64,000 nucleotides of DNA from Planomicrobium okeanokoites (lineage in GTDB: Bacteria; Bacillota; Bacilli; Bacillales_A; Planococcaceae), in the NCBI RefSeq assembly GCF_003428875.1, contig NZ_QQRS01000004.1, positions 186,001-250,000 of the forward strand, in the 5' to 3' direction. The notes under the pieces were generated by a model that saw only the letters and a list, made by a program, of their open reading frames with translations, searched no databases and was not told where the DNA came from. The translations under genes and the position numbers were made by a program. Positions 14,798-23,213 of the stretch are shown here, one piece after another (positions within the stretch are counted from its first letter, which is position 1; each line of letters starts with the position of its first letter).

Positions 14798-15772
14798 TTA
14801 TGGCTTGAGAACCAGTTTTCCTATTGTCTTGCGGCTCTGCAGCAGACGATGGACGTCAGCTGCATCAGCCAGTGGATAGCTGCCGCCGATTGTCAGTTTC
14901 AACTCGCCGCTTGCCATATAACCGAGCAGCTCCTGCAAACTCTTTTGGAACAAGTCGGGTTTTCGCATGATCTGCGGCAGGAAAAAACCGATTACCGATT
15001 GGTTTTTTCTCATCAATTGCCCTGGATGGAATTGCGCCTGTTCACCGCTGGCAGCGCCAAAAATGACGAGACGCCCGAATGGCGCCAGGCATTTCAATGT
15101 TTTGTTGAATACTTCGCCGCCGACCATTTCAAGCGCCAGGTCGACTCCTTTGTTATCGGTGATGCTTTTCACTTCTTCGACCCAATCTTCTTTTGTGTAA
15201 TCGACGAGATGTGTCGCGCCAAGTGCTTTGGCATGTTCCAGCTTTTCCGCTGAGCTGGCTGTGGCGATAATTTTTCCGGCACCGAATAATTTCGCGAGTT
15301 GGACGGCAATCGCTCCGACACCGCCTGCTGCGGCATGAATCAATACCGTTTCCCCTTTTTCGAGGCGGCCCATCGTCGTCAAGACATGATAGGCACTCAA
15401 ACCCTGCAGCGGCAGTGCAACCGCTTGTTCAAAATCTACTTCATCCGGAATCGGAATGAGTGTATTCGCGTCGATTGTTACAAAATCAGCATAGGCACCG
15501 GATTCGATCAGCGCTGACACGCGCATCCCTGCTTCGAACCTTTTGACCTTGCTGCCCGTTGCCACAATTACACCGGCTGCTTCTGAACCAGGAATGTATG
15601 GTAACGGCGTCGGCACCACGTATTGCCCTTCGCGGCGCGCCGTATCCGCGTAGTTGACACCAATCGCCTTCACTTCAACCAGCACTTCATTATCGCCTGG
15701 CTCCGGACGTTCCGCTTCTGTATATTGCAGAACTTCAGGTCCGCCGTATTTTTCGAATTTAATTACTTTCAT
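14798..15772 (-). CDS. NADPH:quinone oxidoreductase family protein
   Basis: The 324-residue medium-chain dehydrogenase/reductase has the quinone oxidoreductase signatures GVNYADTARREGQY, PGSEAAGVIVATG and HAAAGGVGAIAVQLAKLFGA (nucleotide-binding loop near residue 145-160). No zinc ligands are present. It follows the acyl-CoA dehydrogenase gene by 13 bases and is probably the last gene of the operon starting at 19344. It could reduce enoyl or quinone substrates linked to lipid breakdown, which is inference from position. Confidence 0.87.
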   Translation of the reverse strand: MKVIKFEKYGGPEVLQYTEAERPEPGDNEVLVEVKAIGVNYADTARREGQYVVPTPLPYIPGSEAAGVIVATGSKVKRFEAGMRVSALIESGAYADFVTIDANTLIPIPDEVDFEQAVALPLQGLSAYHVLTTMGRLEKGETVLIHAAAGGVGAIAVQLAKLFGAGKIIATASSAEKLEHAKALGATHLVDYTKEDWVEEVKSITDNKGVDLALEMVGGEVFNKTLKCLAPFGRLVIFGAASGEQAQFHPGQLMRKNQSVIGFFLPQIMRKPDLFQKSLQELLGYMASGELKLTIGGSYPLADAADVHRLLQSRKTIGKLVLKP

Positions 15773-15785
15773 CCCTTTTTCCCCC

Positions 15786-17558
15786 TTAACTTATATACTG
15801 CTCCGCTTCGAGAACAGCCGCCGCGATATGTCGTTTGGTTGCATTGCTTTGTTCCGCGTGAAGGCGGCTGAGTTCGTTGCTGACAAGCGCCATGCTGTCT
15901 TTTAATGCGCGGCCGCTTGAAATTCCCTGCATCATTTTACGAGCAGACATTTCAACCGTCAGCAAAGCTTCGTCGAGCAGTGCTTTAGTCAATTCGACTT
16001 TCAGCTTCTCTTTTTCTTCGCCATTTTTGGCAAGCGCTTTTTGGGTCCGCAATACCGCTGATTCTGCCGCGTACAGCTGGATGCCGATGTCCGCCAGCTT
16101 CATCAATGTTTCCTGCTGTTCCGCCAGACCTTCTCCGAAAGTTTCAAAGGCCATGCCTGCAGCAAGCAGGAAAACTCGGCGGATGGCGAGTACGGCTTCT
16201 ATTTCCCGGGAAATAATACCGATGGAACCGACTTTCGGGTTGTTCATTTCGGCGACTGCCTGTGCGATATACTCCCCTAACGGCAGAGTTCCTTTGCCCG
16301 CCTGTTTTAATAATCCGCCTGGTATCAACAGGCGGTTCACTTCGTTCGTTCCTTCAAAAATCCGGTTGATCCGTGAATCCCGGTACATCTGCTCCACTTT
16401 GTATTCTTTGATATAGCCGTAGCCGCCATGCAGCTGCAGCGCTTCATCCGCTACAAAGTCGAGCGTTTCTGAACCGTGCACTTTGCAGACTGCGCATTCA
16501 GTGGCATATTCCATCAGGCGTTTTGCAATCAGCGCATGGTCTTCACTGTCATAAAGTCCGCCAAGTGCATCTTCCAGATAACCGGCGGTGCGATATTGCA
16601 GCGATTCCGATTCGAAGATGCGGACCGCCATCAACGCCAATTTCTCCTGGGTTGCCGGAAACTCCGAGATCGCTTTGCCGAATTGTTTCCGTTCTTTCGT
16701 ATAGCCGGCTGCCAGATGCAATCCGTATTTCGCGGCGCCCATACAGGCGGACCCCAAATTGAAGCGGCCGAGATTCAGGACATTCAAAGCGATGACGTGC
16801 CCTTTGCCCACTGCACCCAACAGATTTTCCACCGGCACTTTACAATTATCGAAGCTGACCGTACGCGTCGAAGATCCCTTGATGCCCATCTTCGCTTCTT
16901 CGGCTCCCAGAAACAACCCCGGGAAATCTTTTTCCACGATAAAAGCGGTAAAAGCAGTGCCATCTACTTTTGCATACACGATGAATGTATCTGAAAATGC
17001 CGCATTGGTGATGAACATTTTACTGCCGTTCAGTAAATAATGCGTTCCTGCTTCGTTCAACACTGCCGTCGTCCGGGCAGACAGCGCATCAGAACCCGCT
17101 TCCGGTTCAGTCAGGCAATAAGCGCCGATGAATTCACCGGATGCCAGCTTCGGCAAATAATATTCTTTCTGCGCCGGCGTGCCGAAATACGTAATCGGCA
17201 ATGTCGCGATGCAAGTATGATTCGAATGGGCAACGCCGTAGCCGCCAGCTGACCCGAGGTTTTCTCCAACAATGCCTTTGCTGATTTTATCGAGGCCGAG
17301 GCCGCCATATTTTTCCGGCACACTATGTGCCAGCAACCCGAGTTCGCCCGCTTTTTGCATGAGTTCCCTTACCAGTTCGAAATCCTGCTGCTCGATCCTT
17401 TCATTATTAGGGCGGATTTCCTTTTCCAAAAACCGTTTGGCCGTTTTGCCGATCAGCAGATGTTCGTCACTCACATCTTCGGGTGTAAAAACCGCTTCTG
17501 CCTCTGAAGGCTGGTAAAGAAAACCTGCGCCAGGATAATTCAGTGTTTCATTGGTCAT
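15786..17558 (-). CDS. Acyl-CoA dehydrogenase (FadE-like)
   Basis: The 590-residue flavoenzyme performs the first step of beta-oxidation. Seen are the N-terminal helical domain, AYCLTEPEAGSDALSARTTA (FAD and substrate loop), the GIKGSSTRTVSFDNCKVP beta-domain, GRFNLGSACMGAAKYG and the C-terminal LHGGYGYIKEYKVEQMYRDS, then INRIFEGTNEVNR. A C-terminal extension of about 180 residues matches the size of Bacillus FadE/YusJ. Its start overlaps the thioesterase gene by 11 bases. The nearby TetR regulator gene is of the fatty-acid-sensing type, so induction by acyl-CoA is likely. Confidence 0.92.
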   Translation of the reverse strand: MTNETLNYPGAGFLYQPSEAEAVFTPEDVSDEHLLIGKTAKRFLEKEIRPNNERIEQQDFELVRELMQKAGELGLLAHSVPEKYGGLGLDKISKGIVGENLGSAGGYGVAHSNHTCIATLPITYFGTPAQKEYYLPKLASGEFIGAYCLTEPEAGSDALSARTTAVLNEAGTHYLLNGSKMFITNAAFSDTFIVYAKVDGTAFTAFIVEKDFPGLFLGAEEAKMGIKGSSTRTVSFDNCKVPVENLLGAVGKGHVIALNVLNLGRFNLGSACMGAAKYGLHLAAGYTKERKQFGKAISEFPATQEKLALMAVRIFESESLQYRTAGYLEDALGGLYDSEDHALIAKRLMEYATECAVCKVHGSETLDFVADEALQLHGGYGYIKEYKVEQMYRDSRINRIFEGTNEVNRLLIPGGLLKQAGKGTLPLGEYIAQAVAEMNNPKVGSIGIISREIEAVLAIRRVFLLAAGMAFETFGEGLAEQQETLMKLADIGIQLYAAESAVLRTQKALAKNGEEKEKLKVELTKALLDEALLTVEMSARKMMQGISSGRALKDSMALVSNELSRLHAEQSNATKRHIAAAVLEAEQYIS

Positions 17559-17970
17559 GTACTACCGTCTCCTTCACTAGATGTTTTTCGAGCACGTCGC
17601 GAAGATGATCCGGAATCTTTTCTGATTTCTGTGCCTTAAAGTCATAATAGACGGCACTCGCTTCCCCTTTTGCGATCAATTCGCCGTTTTCCGCATCTTC
17701 AATCCGGTGGACAATTGTGAAGCTCGACCGTCCGATTCTCTGGACTTCAGAAACCACTTTCAGTTTTTGATTGTAATATCCCTGCCGCACAAAATCGCAT
17801 TTAGCGGAAGCCATGATGACTTTCCAATCCTCCAGATCTGCTCCGAATCCCAGTTCAACAAAAAAATCAGTACGTGCTTCCTCCAGATAGATAAAATAAC
17901 TGATGTTGCTGATATGTCCGAGTGCATCGGTTTCACAAAAACGCACTTTCACGTTCGTTTCGTAGGCCAT
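17548..17970 (-). CDS. Acyl-CoA thioesterase, hotdog fold (4HBT)
   Basis: The 140-residue protein has the 4HBT pattern VRFCETDALGHISNISYFIYLEEAR with the catalytic-type Asp near residue 14, and VYYDFKAQKSEKIPDHLR at the end. Such enzymes hydrolyse acyl-CoA to free acid and CoA. It lies between the TetR regulator (10 bases away) and the acyl-CoA dehydrogenase gene (11-base overlap). Confidence 0.87.
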   Translation of the reverse strand: MAYETNVKVRFCETDALGHISNISYFIYLEEARTDFFVELGFGADLEDWKVIMASAKCDFVRQGYYNQKLKVVSEVQRIGRSSFTIVHRIEDAENGELIAKGEASAVYYDFKAQKSEKIPDHLRDVLEKHLVKETVVHDQ

Positions 17971-17979
17971 TTCTTCATC

Positions 17980-18552
17980 TCACCCTCCGTTACGCATATT
18001 GATCCCATCCAGAATAATGCTGCTGTATTGTTCAGCAAGTTCATCCGCCGTCAGTTCGCCGGCTGTATTGAACCATTGATAGGTCCAATTGGTCATCCCC
18101 AATACCGCGAGTGCTGTTATATCCGGCTGCAATCGCTGCTTGAATTCACCTTTTTTCGCACCTTCCCGAATAACTTCTTCTATATTAAGGCGGAATTGCT
18201 CGCGTCTCTTTTTGATTTCCGTTGCATTTTCATCTGCCAGATGGCGCATTTCACGGAAAAACACTTTGCCGCTGTCCCCGTTTCTCGCAATATCTGAAAT
18301 CAGCAAGTGGATGATCCCTTTCAGCTTGGCGTTTTGGCTTTCACCACTGTCGATGATTTTCTGCTGGCGCTGCAACAGGTCGTCGATATACTCTTTATGA
18401 ATTTCCATCAACAGCTGTTCTTTGCTGCTGTAATAATAGTAGAACGTGCCTTTTGTGACATTCAGCGCTTCCACGATATCCTGGATTGACGTTTCACTGA
18501 AGCCCTTTTTCTCGAAAAAGATGATGCTCTGCTCTTTGATCCTGTCTTTCAT
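17980..18552 (-). CDS. TetR/AcrR regulator of the fatty-acid operon
   Basis: The 190-residue repressor has the TetR helix-turn-helix (FSETSIQDIVEALNVTKGTFYYYYSSKEQLL, residues about 19-48 in parts) and a TetR_C ligand domain. Size and context are those of FadR-type regulators that respond to long-chain acyl-CoA. A palindrome typical of this family (AACATACC, 8 bases, GGTATGTT) overlaps the operon promoter at 19374-19397, so the protein probably represses its own operon. Confidence 0.88.
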   Translation of the reverse strand: MKDRIKEQSIIFFEKKGFSETSIQDIVEALNVTKGTFYYYYSSKEQLLMEIHKEYIDDLLQRQQKIIDSGESQNAKLKGIIHLLISDIARNGDSGKVFFREMRHLADENATEIKKRREQFRLNIEEVIREGAKKGEFKQRLQPDITALAVLGMTNWTYQWFNTAGELTADELAEQYSSIILDGINMRNGG

Positions 18553-18570
18553 TGCCTTACCTCACATTCT

Positions 18571-19344
18571 TCAAAGGACGTGCATGCCTCCGTCAACGAC
18601 GACGACATCTCCTGTAATATAATCGGATGCACTTGAAGCCAGGAATAAAGCGGCTCCTTTTAAGTCTTCATCCGTGCCGAAACGGTTCAGCGGCGTCTGT
18701 TTCAGAAATTGCTCTTTCCCACGTTCGATCAGGACCTCCGACATTTTCGTCGGGAAAAATCCTGGCGCAATCGCGTTGACGTTAATATTATGCTGGCCCC
18801 ATTTTGCAGCCAGATCTTTTGTGAACGTGATCACCGCGCCTTTACTTGTGTTATAGCCGATCGTATTCATCAGCTCCGGATCGATGCCGCCGAGTCCCGC
18901 GACAGAAGAAATGTTGATGATTTTCCCGCTCTTTTGTTTGATCATCACTTGGCCTGCAGCACGGCTCATCAGGAATGTCCCTGTAACATTGACGTTCATC
19001 ACTTTCTGCCAGGCTTCAAGCGGCATTTCTTCCGCCAGTGCGCCCCATGTCGCTCCTGAATTGTTCACCAGTATATCGACCGCACCGAATTCTTCGACGG
19101 TTTTTCGGATGACGTTTTCCACATCCTGCTCGTTTGTAACGTCACATTTCAATGCCAATGCTTTGACACCTAGCCCTTTCAGCATCTCTGCTGTTTCTTC
19201 GCACGCCTCTAATTTTCGCGAACAAACAACGACGTTTGCCCCTGCTTCCGCGAATCCCTGTGCGATTTGTGCCCCGAGTCCCCGTCCTCCGCCGGTGACA
19301 ATAGCGGTTTTCCCTTCTAACTTAAACAGATCCATTACATGCAT
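18571..19344 (-). CDS. SDR-family oxidoreductase
   Basis: The 257-residue short-chain dehydrogenase has the NAD(P) motif TGGGRGLG (residues 17-24), NNSG, the catalytic Ser-Tyr-Lys set (ISSVAG, then YNTSK), and a GDVVVVDGG C-terminus. It is the first gene of the operon, with GGAGGGA seven bases before the ATG. An in-frame ATG three codons later is possible. Substrate could be a 3-hydroxyacyl or 3-ketoacyl intermediate given its partners. Confidence 0.88.
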   Translation of the reverse strand: MHVMDLFKLEGKTAIVTGGGRGLGAQIAQGFAEAGANVVVCSRKLEACEETAEMLKGLGVKALALKCDVTNEQDVENVIRKTVEEFGAVDILVNNSGATWGALAEEMPLEAWQKVMNVNVTGTFLMSRAAGQVMIKQKSGKIINISSVAGLGGIDPELMNTIGYNTSKGAVITFTKDLAAKWGQHNINVNAIAPGFFPTKMSEVLIERGKEQFLKQTPLNRFGTDEDLKGAALFLASSASDYITGDVVVVDGGMHVL

Positions 19345-19373
19345 TCAGCTTCCCTCCAGCCATTTTAAGATTC

Positions 19374-19397
19374 AACATACCTACCAGTTGGTATGTT
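19374..19397. promoter_or_regulatory. TetR-type operator
   Basis: AACATACC and GGTATGTT are perfect inverted 8-mers around TACCAGTT. The palindrome starts 17 bases downstream of the -10 element, so it overlaps the transcription start region of the SDR-TetR-thioesterase-dehydrogenase operon. Confidence 0.75.
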
Positions 19398-19414
19398 CAG
19401 AATACTTAAACTTC

Positions 19415-19443
19415 ATTCTACATTTGCGTCCTTTACAATGCAA
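19415..19443 (-). promoter_or_regulatory. Sigma-A promoter of the fatty-acid-type operon
   Basis: On the minus strand TTGCAT (19438-19443) and TAGAAT (19415-19420) are separated by exactly 17 bases. The TetR operator follows immediately downstream. Confidence 0.65.
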
Positions 19444-19467
19444 TGATGACCGGGAAATTGTTTACAC

Positions 19468-19501
19468 AAAAAAGCCCCAGTGATTATTTGATCACTGGGG
19501 C
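19468..19501 (-). terminator. Terminator of the small gene at 19508
   Basis: GCCCCAGTGAT and ATCACTGGGGC form an 11-bp stem with a 6-base loop, followed on the minus strand by six Ts. Confidence 0.9.
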
Positions 19502-19507
19502 TGCAAA

Positions 19508-19666
19508 TTATTTATCGTCTTTTTTCTTCTCGTCATTTTCCTCACGTTGCTGTTCGCCAGCTTTATCCGCTTTTTTAAAATCTTCGCTGTAAAGGACTTC
19601 CTGAGTGTCGTTCAAGCCGTTGTTCTTCTCTGTCAGCTTTTCATGAGGCTGTTTGTTGTCTGCCAT
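19508..19666 (-). CDS. Small hydrophilic protein (52 residues)
   Basis: A short gene reads MADNKQPHEKLTEKNN at the start and ends in EENDEKKKDDK. It is highly charged and probably disordered, with no cysteine or hydrophobic segment. The ribosome binding site (AAAGGAGAGG) and the strong terminator directly after it support expression. No known family was recognised; stress-type small proteins of Bacillales have similar composition. Confidence 0.72.
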   Translation of the reverse strand: MADNKQPHEKLTEKNNGLNDTQEVLYSEDFKKADKAGEQQREENDEKKKDDK

Positions 19667-19740
19667 CTTGATCCTCTCCTTTAGTCATCGATAAATTTTG
19701 TTTATACTACTCTTTTCCCGGCACGTACTCTGTTAAACGT

Positions 19741-20691
19741 CTAATCGGGCAGACAGGTGCGGAGTGCCGGCAAGTCGATATTGCCGCCAGAAAGGACCAC
19801 GGCAATTTTTTCATTCGGCTCTCCCGCCTTCCCTGTCAGGACTGCGGCGACAGCGGCAGCCGCAGAGGGTTCAATGAGCTGCTTGGTGCGTTCAATGAAA
19901 AATTGCATCGCAAATTTTATTTCTTCTTCTGTGACCAGGACGATGCCGTCGATATTTTTTTGCAGGATCGGAAATGTCAGTTCACCGGGTTGCGAAGTGC
20001 GCAAACCGTCCGCGATGGATTGGCTGCCCGATACTGCCATGATTTTTCCAGCTTCAAGCGACAGGAAAGTGTCATTGCCGCTTTCCGGTTCGACCCCGAT
20101 GACCCTGACATTGGACTTGCTTTCTTTTACAGCCATCAAAATCCCGCTGATCAACCCGCCTCCGCCCACCGGCACAACGATGAGATCGACATCAGGCAAT
20201 TGTTCGAGGATTTCGAGGCCGACTGTGCCTTGCCCCGCGATGATATAAGGATGGTCATAAGGCGGAATATAAACGCCATCGTTTTCTTCCGCTAATTTTT
20301 TTGCGCGCGGGATGCGGTCAGCGGAAGTGAAGCCGCAATACTCCACTTTTCCGCCGTATGCCTCGATAGCCGCCACTTTTGCGCGATTCGCGTCTTCCGG
20401 CACCACGATTACAGCCGGAATCCCCAGCCTTCCGGCGATATAGGCGACCGCCTGCCCGTGATTCCCGGATGAAGCCGCCGTGATGGATTTTGCGCCTTTC
20501 TGGACCGCCTGTTTTACAGCGTTCACTGCTCCCCTTATTTTAAACGACCCCGTCTTCTGCAAATGCTCGGCTTTCAGGAATATCCTCCTGTCCGCTTGTG
20601 CATTCAGCAATTCCGATTCCAGCAGCGGCGTCTGATGGATAACATCTTTTATTTCTTTACGGGCATTTTCAATATCACGTAAATTGACCAT
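19741..20691 (-). CDS. Threonine/serine dehydratase
   Basis: This PLP enzyme deaminates threonine (or serine) to 2-oxo acids. The 316-residue catalytic-only form has the PLP lysine in GSFKIRGA, SSGNHGQAVAY as the phosphate/substrate loop, and the Gly-rich VPVGGGGLISG. The C-terminal regulatory ACT-like domain of IlvA is absent, so it is of the catabolic TdcB or serine racemase-like type. The ATG at 20691 has AAAGGAG eight bases before; a GTG three codons upstream overlaps the ribosome binding site. Confidence 0.9.
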   Translation of the reverse strand: MVNLRDIENARKEIKDVIHQTPLLESELLNAQADRRIFLKAEHLQKTGSFKIRGAVNAVKQAVQKGAKSITAASSGNHGQAVAYIAGRLGIPAVIVVPEDANRAKVAAIEAYGGKVEYCGFTSADRIPRAKKLAEENDGVYIPPYDHPYIIAGQGTVGLEILEQLPDVDLIVVPVGGGGLISGILMAVKESKSNVRVIGVEPESGNDTFLSLEAGKIMAVSGSQSIADGLRTSQPGELTFPILQKNIDGIVLVTEEEIKFAMQFFIERTKQLIEPSAAAAVAAVLTGKAGEPNEKIAVVLSGGNIDLPALRTCLPD

Positions 20692-20841
20692 CTGCTTCAC
20701 TCCTTTATGCAGGAAATTTTAACACAATCCGATTGATTATTCTGTTAATAAGAAAAGCCGATTGGTTGCGAGTATAAAAGGAAGCAGGAGTACGGTAGAC
20801 TGGAAATATGAAAATTTAACTGGTGCGAGGTGAGAATTTTG

Positions 20842-21396
20842 TTGAAACGATTAGTGGTCACCGGATACAAACAGCATGAGCTCGGAATTTTCGACGATAA
20901 GAATCCTGGCGTGCGCTTTATAAAAAAAGCCTTGGAAAATCGCTTTCGCGCATTGCTTGATGAAGGCTTGGAATGGATTCTGGTCAGCGGACAGCTGGGC
21001 GTCGAGACATGGGCGGCAGAAGTGGCCATCGAGATGAAAGAGGAATTTCCTCAATTGAAGTTCGCGCTTCTCACGCCGTTTCTGGAACAGGAAAACAAAT
21101 GGAATGAAGCCAATCAGGAAAAATACAAAGAAATCGTTCGGCAGGCGGATTTCCATCGAAGCCTGACGAACCGCCCTTACGAAGCTCCGTGGCAATTCAT
21201 CGAGAAGAATAAATTTTTCCTGCGGAATTCGGATGGCATCCTGATCATGTACGATGAAGAAACGGACGGCTCCCCGAAATTCATTAAAAAAGAAGCGGAG
21301 CAATACGCCGAGAAGAACGATTATCAGGTTATGTTCATCACTGCCGACGATCTGCGTGTGGTCACGGAAGAGGAACAATACGACAGCTGGGAATAA
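20842..21396 (+). CDS. ypsA: DUF1273 protein YpsA
   Basis: The 184-residue protein belongs to the YpsA/SLOG-type nucleotide-binding family: VTGYKQHELGIFDDK at the N-terminus, GLEWILVSGQLGVETWAAE, TPFLEQENKWNE, and MFITADDLRVVTEE at the end. In Bacillus it has been tied to cell division and oxidative stress. The start is a TTG; of two consecutive TTG codons the second lies eight bases after AGGTGA and matches the usual N-terminus MKxLxVTGYK. An in-frame GTG at 20830 falls inside the ribosome binding site. Confidence 0.9.
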   Translation: MKRLVVTGYKQHELGIFDDKNPGVRFIKKALENRFRALLDEGLEWILVSGQLGVETWAAEVAIEMKEEFPQLKFALLTPFLEQENKWNEANQEKYKEIVRQADFHRSLTNRPYEAPWQFIEKNKFFLRNSDGILIMYDEETDGSPKFIKKEAEQYAEKNDYQVMFITADDLRVVTEEEQYDSWE

Positions 21397-21473
21397 ACCG
21401 GAAATCTCCTGTGCATATTTCAATTCGGACAGGGTATGGAGATAGGAGATACTAATTTCGGAGGTGCAGCAAA

Positions 21474-22853
21474 ATGGAAGAACCGACAAATGCAATCATC
21501 CAATCTTCACTCGATGCATTAATGCAAGATGAAAGTTTTTTACCGGAGCTGAACGAAGGGATGCGTGAGCAAGCTTTCACTTCACTCAGTTCCATCCTGT
21601 CAACACCGAACAAAGTGCATAAATCCTATTTGCGCGTTCCATTGGATAATGGAAAAGTCGTGCGGATCCCATCTTTCCGGGTCCAGCATAACGATGCGCT
21701 TGGCCCTTATAAAGGCGGCATCCGTTTTCATGAATCGGTTAACGAAGAAGAGGTCATGAACCTGGCTTTCCTGATGACATTGAAGAACGCTTTGCATAAC
21801 GTGCCATTCGGCGGAGGCAAAGGCGGCATCGTCATCAATCCCCGCAATTATTCCGAGAAGGAACTGAATGCGATATCCCGTAAATACGTCCGGTATTTCG
21901 CTGATGTCATCGGACCGGACAAAGATATTCCGGCACCGGATGTCGGTTCCGGAGAACGTGAAATGGACTGGATGATGGCTGAATACAAGAAAATTCATCA
22001 CGGTACCCCTTACCTGGGCAGTTTCACCGGTAAATCGGTGGTGAACGGCGGCTCTAAAGGCCGACGGGAAGCGACCGGTAAAGGCGTCTACTTTTCATTC
22101 CGTTATATGATCCACGATTTCCTGAAGGAAAAAGAGGAATTATTATCTTCAACGGACAACGTCTTCGCCAAAACCACATTGGAAATGGCGCACCGTCCAT
22201 TGAAAGTGGCCGTACAAGGCTTCGGTAACGTTGGTTCCGTTACAGCGCATGAAGCTTATAAATGTCCATTGGTCGACAACACGGTCGTTGCTGTCAGTGA
22301 CCGCAACGTAACTTTATATAATGAAGAAGGCCTGAACATCCCGGCATTGATCGCCTTTACCGCGAAAAATAAAGGAGACCTTCCGACAACAGAAGAGCAA
22401 TTGGCTGAAGCCGGAGCAAAAGCCGAAATCCGCGGACGCGATGAGCTTCTTACGCTCGATGTGGATGTATTATTCCTTGCTGCACTGGAGAACCAGCTGC
22501 ACGAAGGCAATATGGAAAACATCAAAGCGCGGATTATTGTAGAAGGTGCAAACGCGCCGACTACAGAAGAGGCAGATAAATACTTAAGCGACAAAGGCGT
22601 CGTAATCATTCCTGATATCCTGGCGAATGCCGGCGGAGTTATCGTGTCATATTTCGAATGGCTGCAAGGCCGCGAAACCCGCTACGATACTGAAGATGAG
22701 ATCTACCAAAAACTTGTCGCACAGATGAAGAAAACTTTCGATATGATCCTGCCGCAATTCTACGGAGATCCATTCCCGCTCCGCCAAAATTGCTATATCC
22801 ACTCAGTTTCGCGTTTATCTGAAGTCCTTTACAGACAAGGGAAGCTTTATTGA
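21474..22853 (+). CDS. Glutamate dehydrogenase (NAD-type, GudB/RocG family)
   Basis: The enzyme converts glutamate to 2-oxoglutarate and ammonia. Motifs seen are PYKGGIRFH and GGGKGGIVINP (substrate lysines), DIPAPDVGSGEREMDWM, and the Rossmann motif QGFGNVGSVTAHE. At 459 residues it is longer than the usual 420-430; the extra residues are mainly in the segment before the Rossmann domain (KEKEELLSSTDNVFAKTTLE). The start has GGAGGTG upstream and a good terminator follows. Whether it works in catabolism or synthesis cannot be read directly. Confidence 0.92.
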   Translation: MEEPTNAIIQSSLDALMQDESFLPELNEGMREQAFTSLSSILSTPNKVHKSYLRVPLDNGKVVRIPSFRVQHNDALGPYKGGIRFHESVNEEEVMNLAFLMTLKNALHNVPFGGGKGGIVINPRNYSEKELNAISRKYVRYFADVIGPDKDIPAPDVGSGEREMDWMMAEYKKIHHGTPYLGSFTGKSVVNGGSKGRREATGKGVYFSFRYMIHDFLKEKEELLSSTDNVFAKTTLEMAHRPLKVAVQGFGNVGSVTAHEAYKCPLVDNTVVAVSDRNVTLYNEEGLNIPALIAFTAKNKGDLPTTEEQLAEAGAKAEIRGRDELLTLDVDVLFLAALENQLHEGNMENIKARIIVEGANAPTTEEADKYLSDKGVVIIPDILANAGGVIVSYFEWLQGRETRYDTEDEIYQKLVAQMKKTFDMILPQFYGDPFPLRQNCYIHSVSRLSEVLYRQGKLY

Positions 22854-22881
22854 TAGAAAAGCTGAGGCGCCCGTTAACAAT

Positions 22882-22916
22882 AAAAAGCTGAAGTCCTATT
22901 GGGCTTCAGCTTTTTT
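22882..22916 (+). terminator. Terminator of glutamate dehydrogenase gene
   Basis: AAAAAGCTGAAG and CTTCAGCTTTTTT form a stem around a 10-base loop with a T-run. Confidence 0.9.
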
Positions 22917-23080
22917 GTGTCGAGAATGAGTTGATTCTTCACTTTTGAGAGCCTGAAATGTTTTATTTCTTCGGATATGATTGATTTGAAGAAGAGGTTT
23001 CTTAAAAAGCCCGTTGCAAGAACGAATAAAGCTACCGAACTAAGAGGAAAAAAGTTCATTTTTGAACAATTAGCAAGTTG

Positions 23081-23206
23081 TGATCGGCAAGCGAGAGTTT
23101 ATGATCGGCTACGGGGCATTTGTGATCGGCTACGGTCGATTTGTGATCGGCTACGCCCACTTTATGATCGGCTACCTGCCATTTATGATCGGCAAGCAAT
23201 ATATGC
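23081..23206 (+). repeat. 21-bp tandem array, six units
   Basis: Units begin TGATCGGC at 23081, 23102, 23123, 23144, 23165 and 23186. Each is exactly 21 bp, with a conserved 5' half (TGATCGGCTACG or TGATCGGCAAGC), a variable middle, and TTTG or TTTA at the end. It fills most of the gap between the glutamate dehydrogenase and catalase-like genes. A related array in the other orientation is at 27070. It is not a CRISPR, since there are no spacers of spacer length. Confidence 0.9.
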
Positions 23207-23213
23207 CGCTTTT

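Noticed and set aside
23081-23206. CRISPR array
   Set aside because: Units are contiguous 21-bp repeats with variable bases of 9 or fewer, no spacers of 30 bp or so and no cas genes. The 20-bp array at 32399 is rejected for the same reason.
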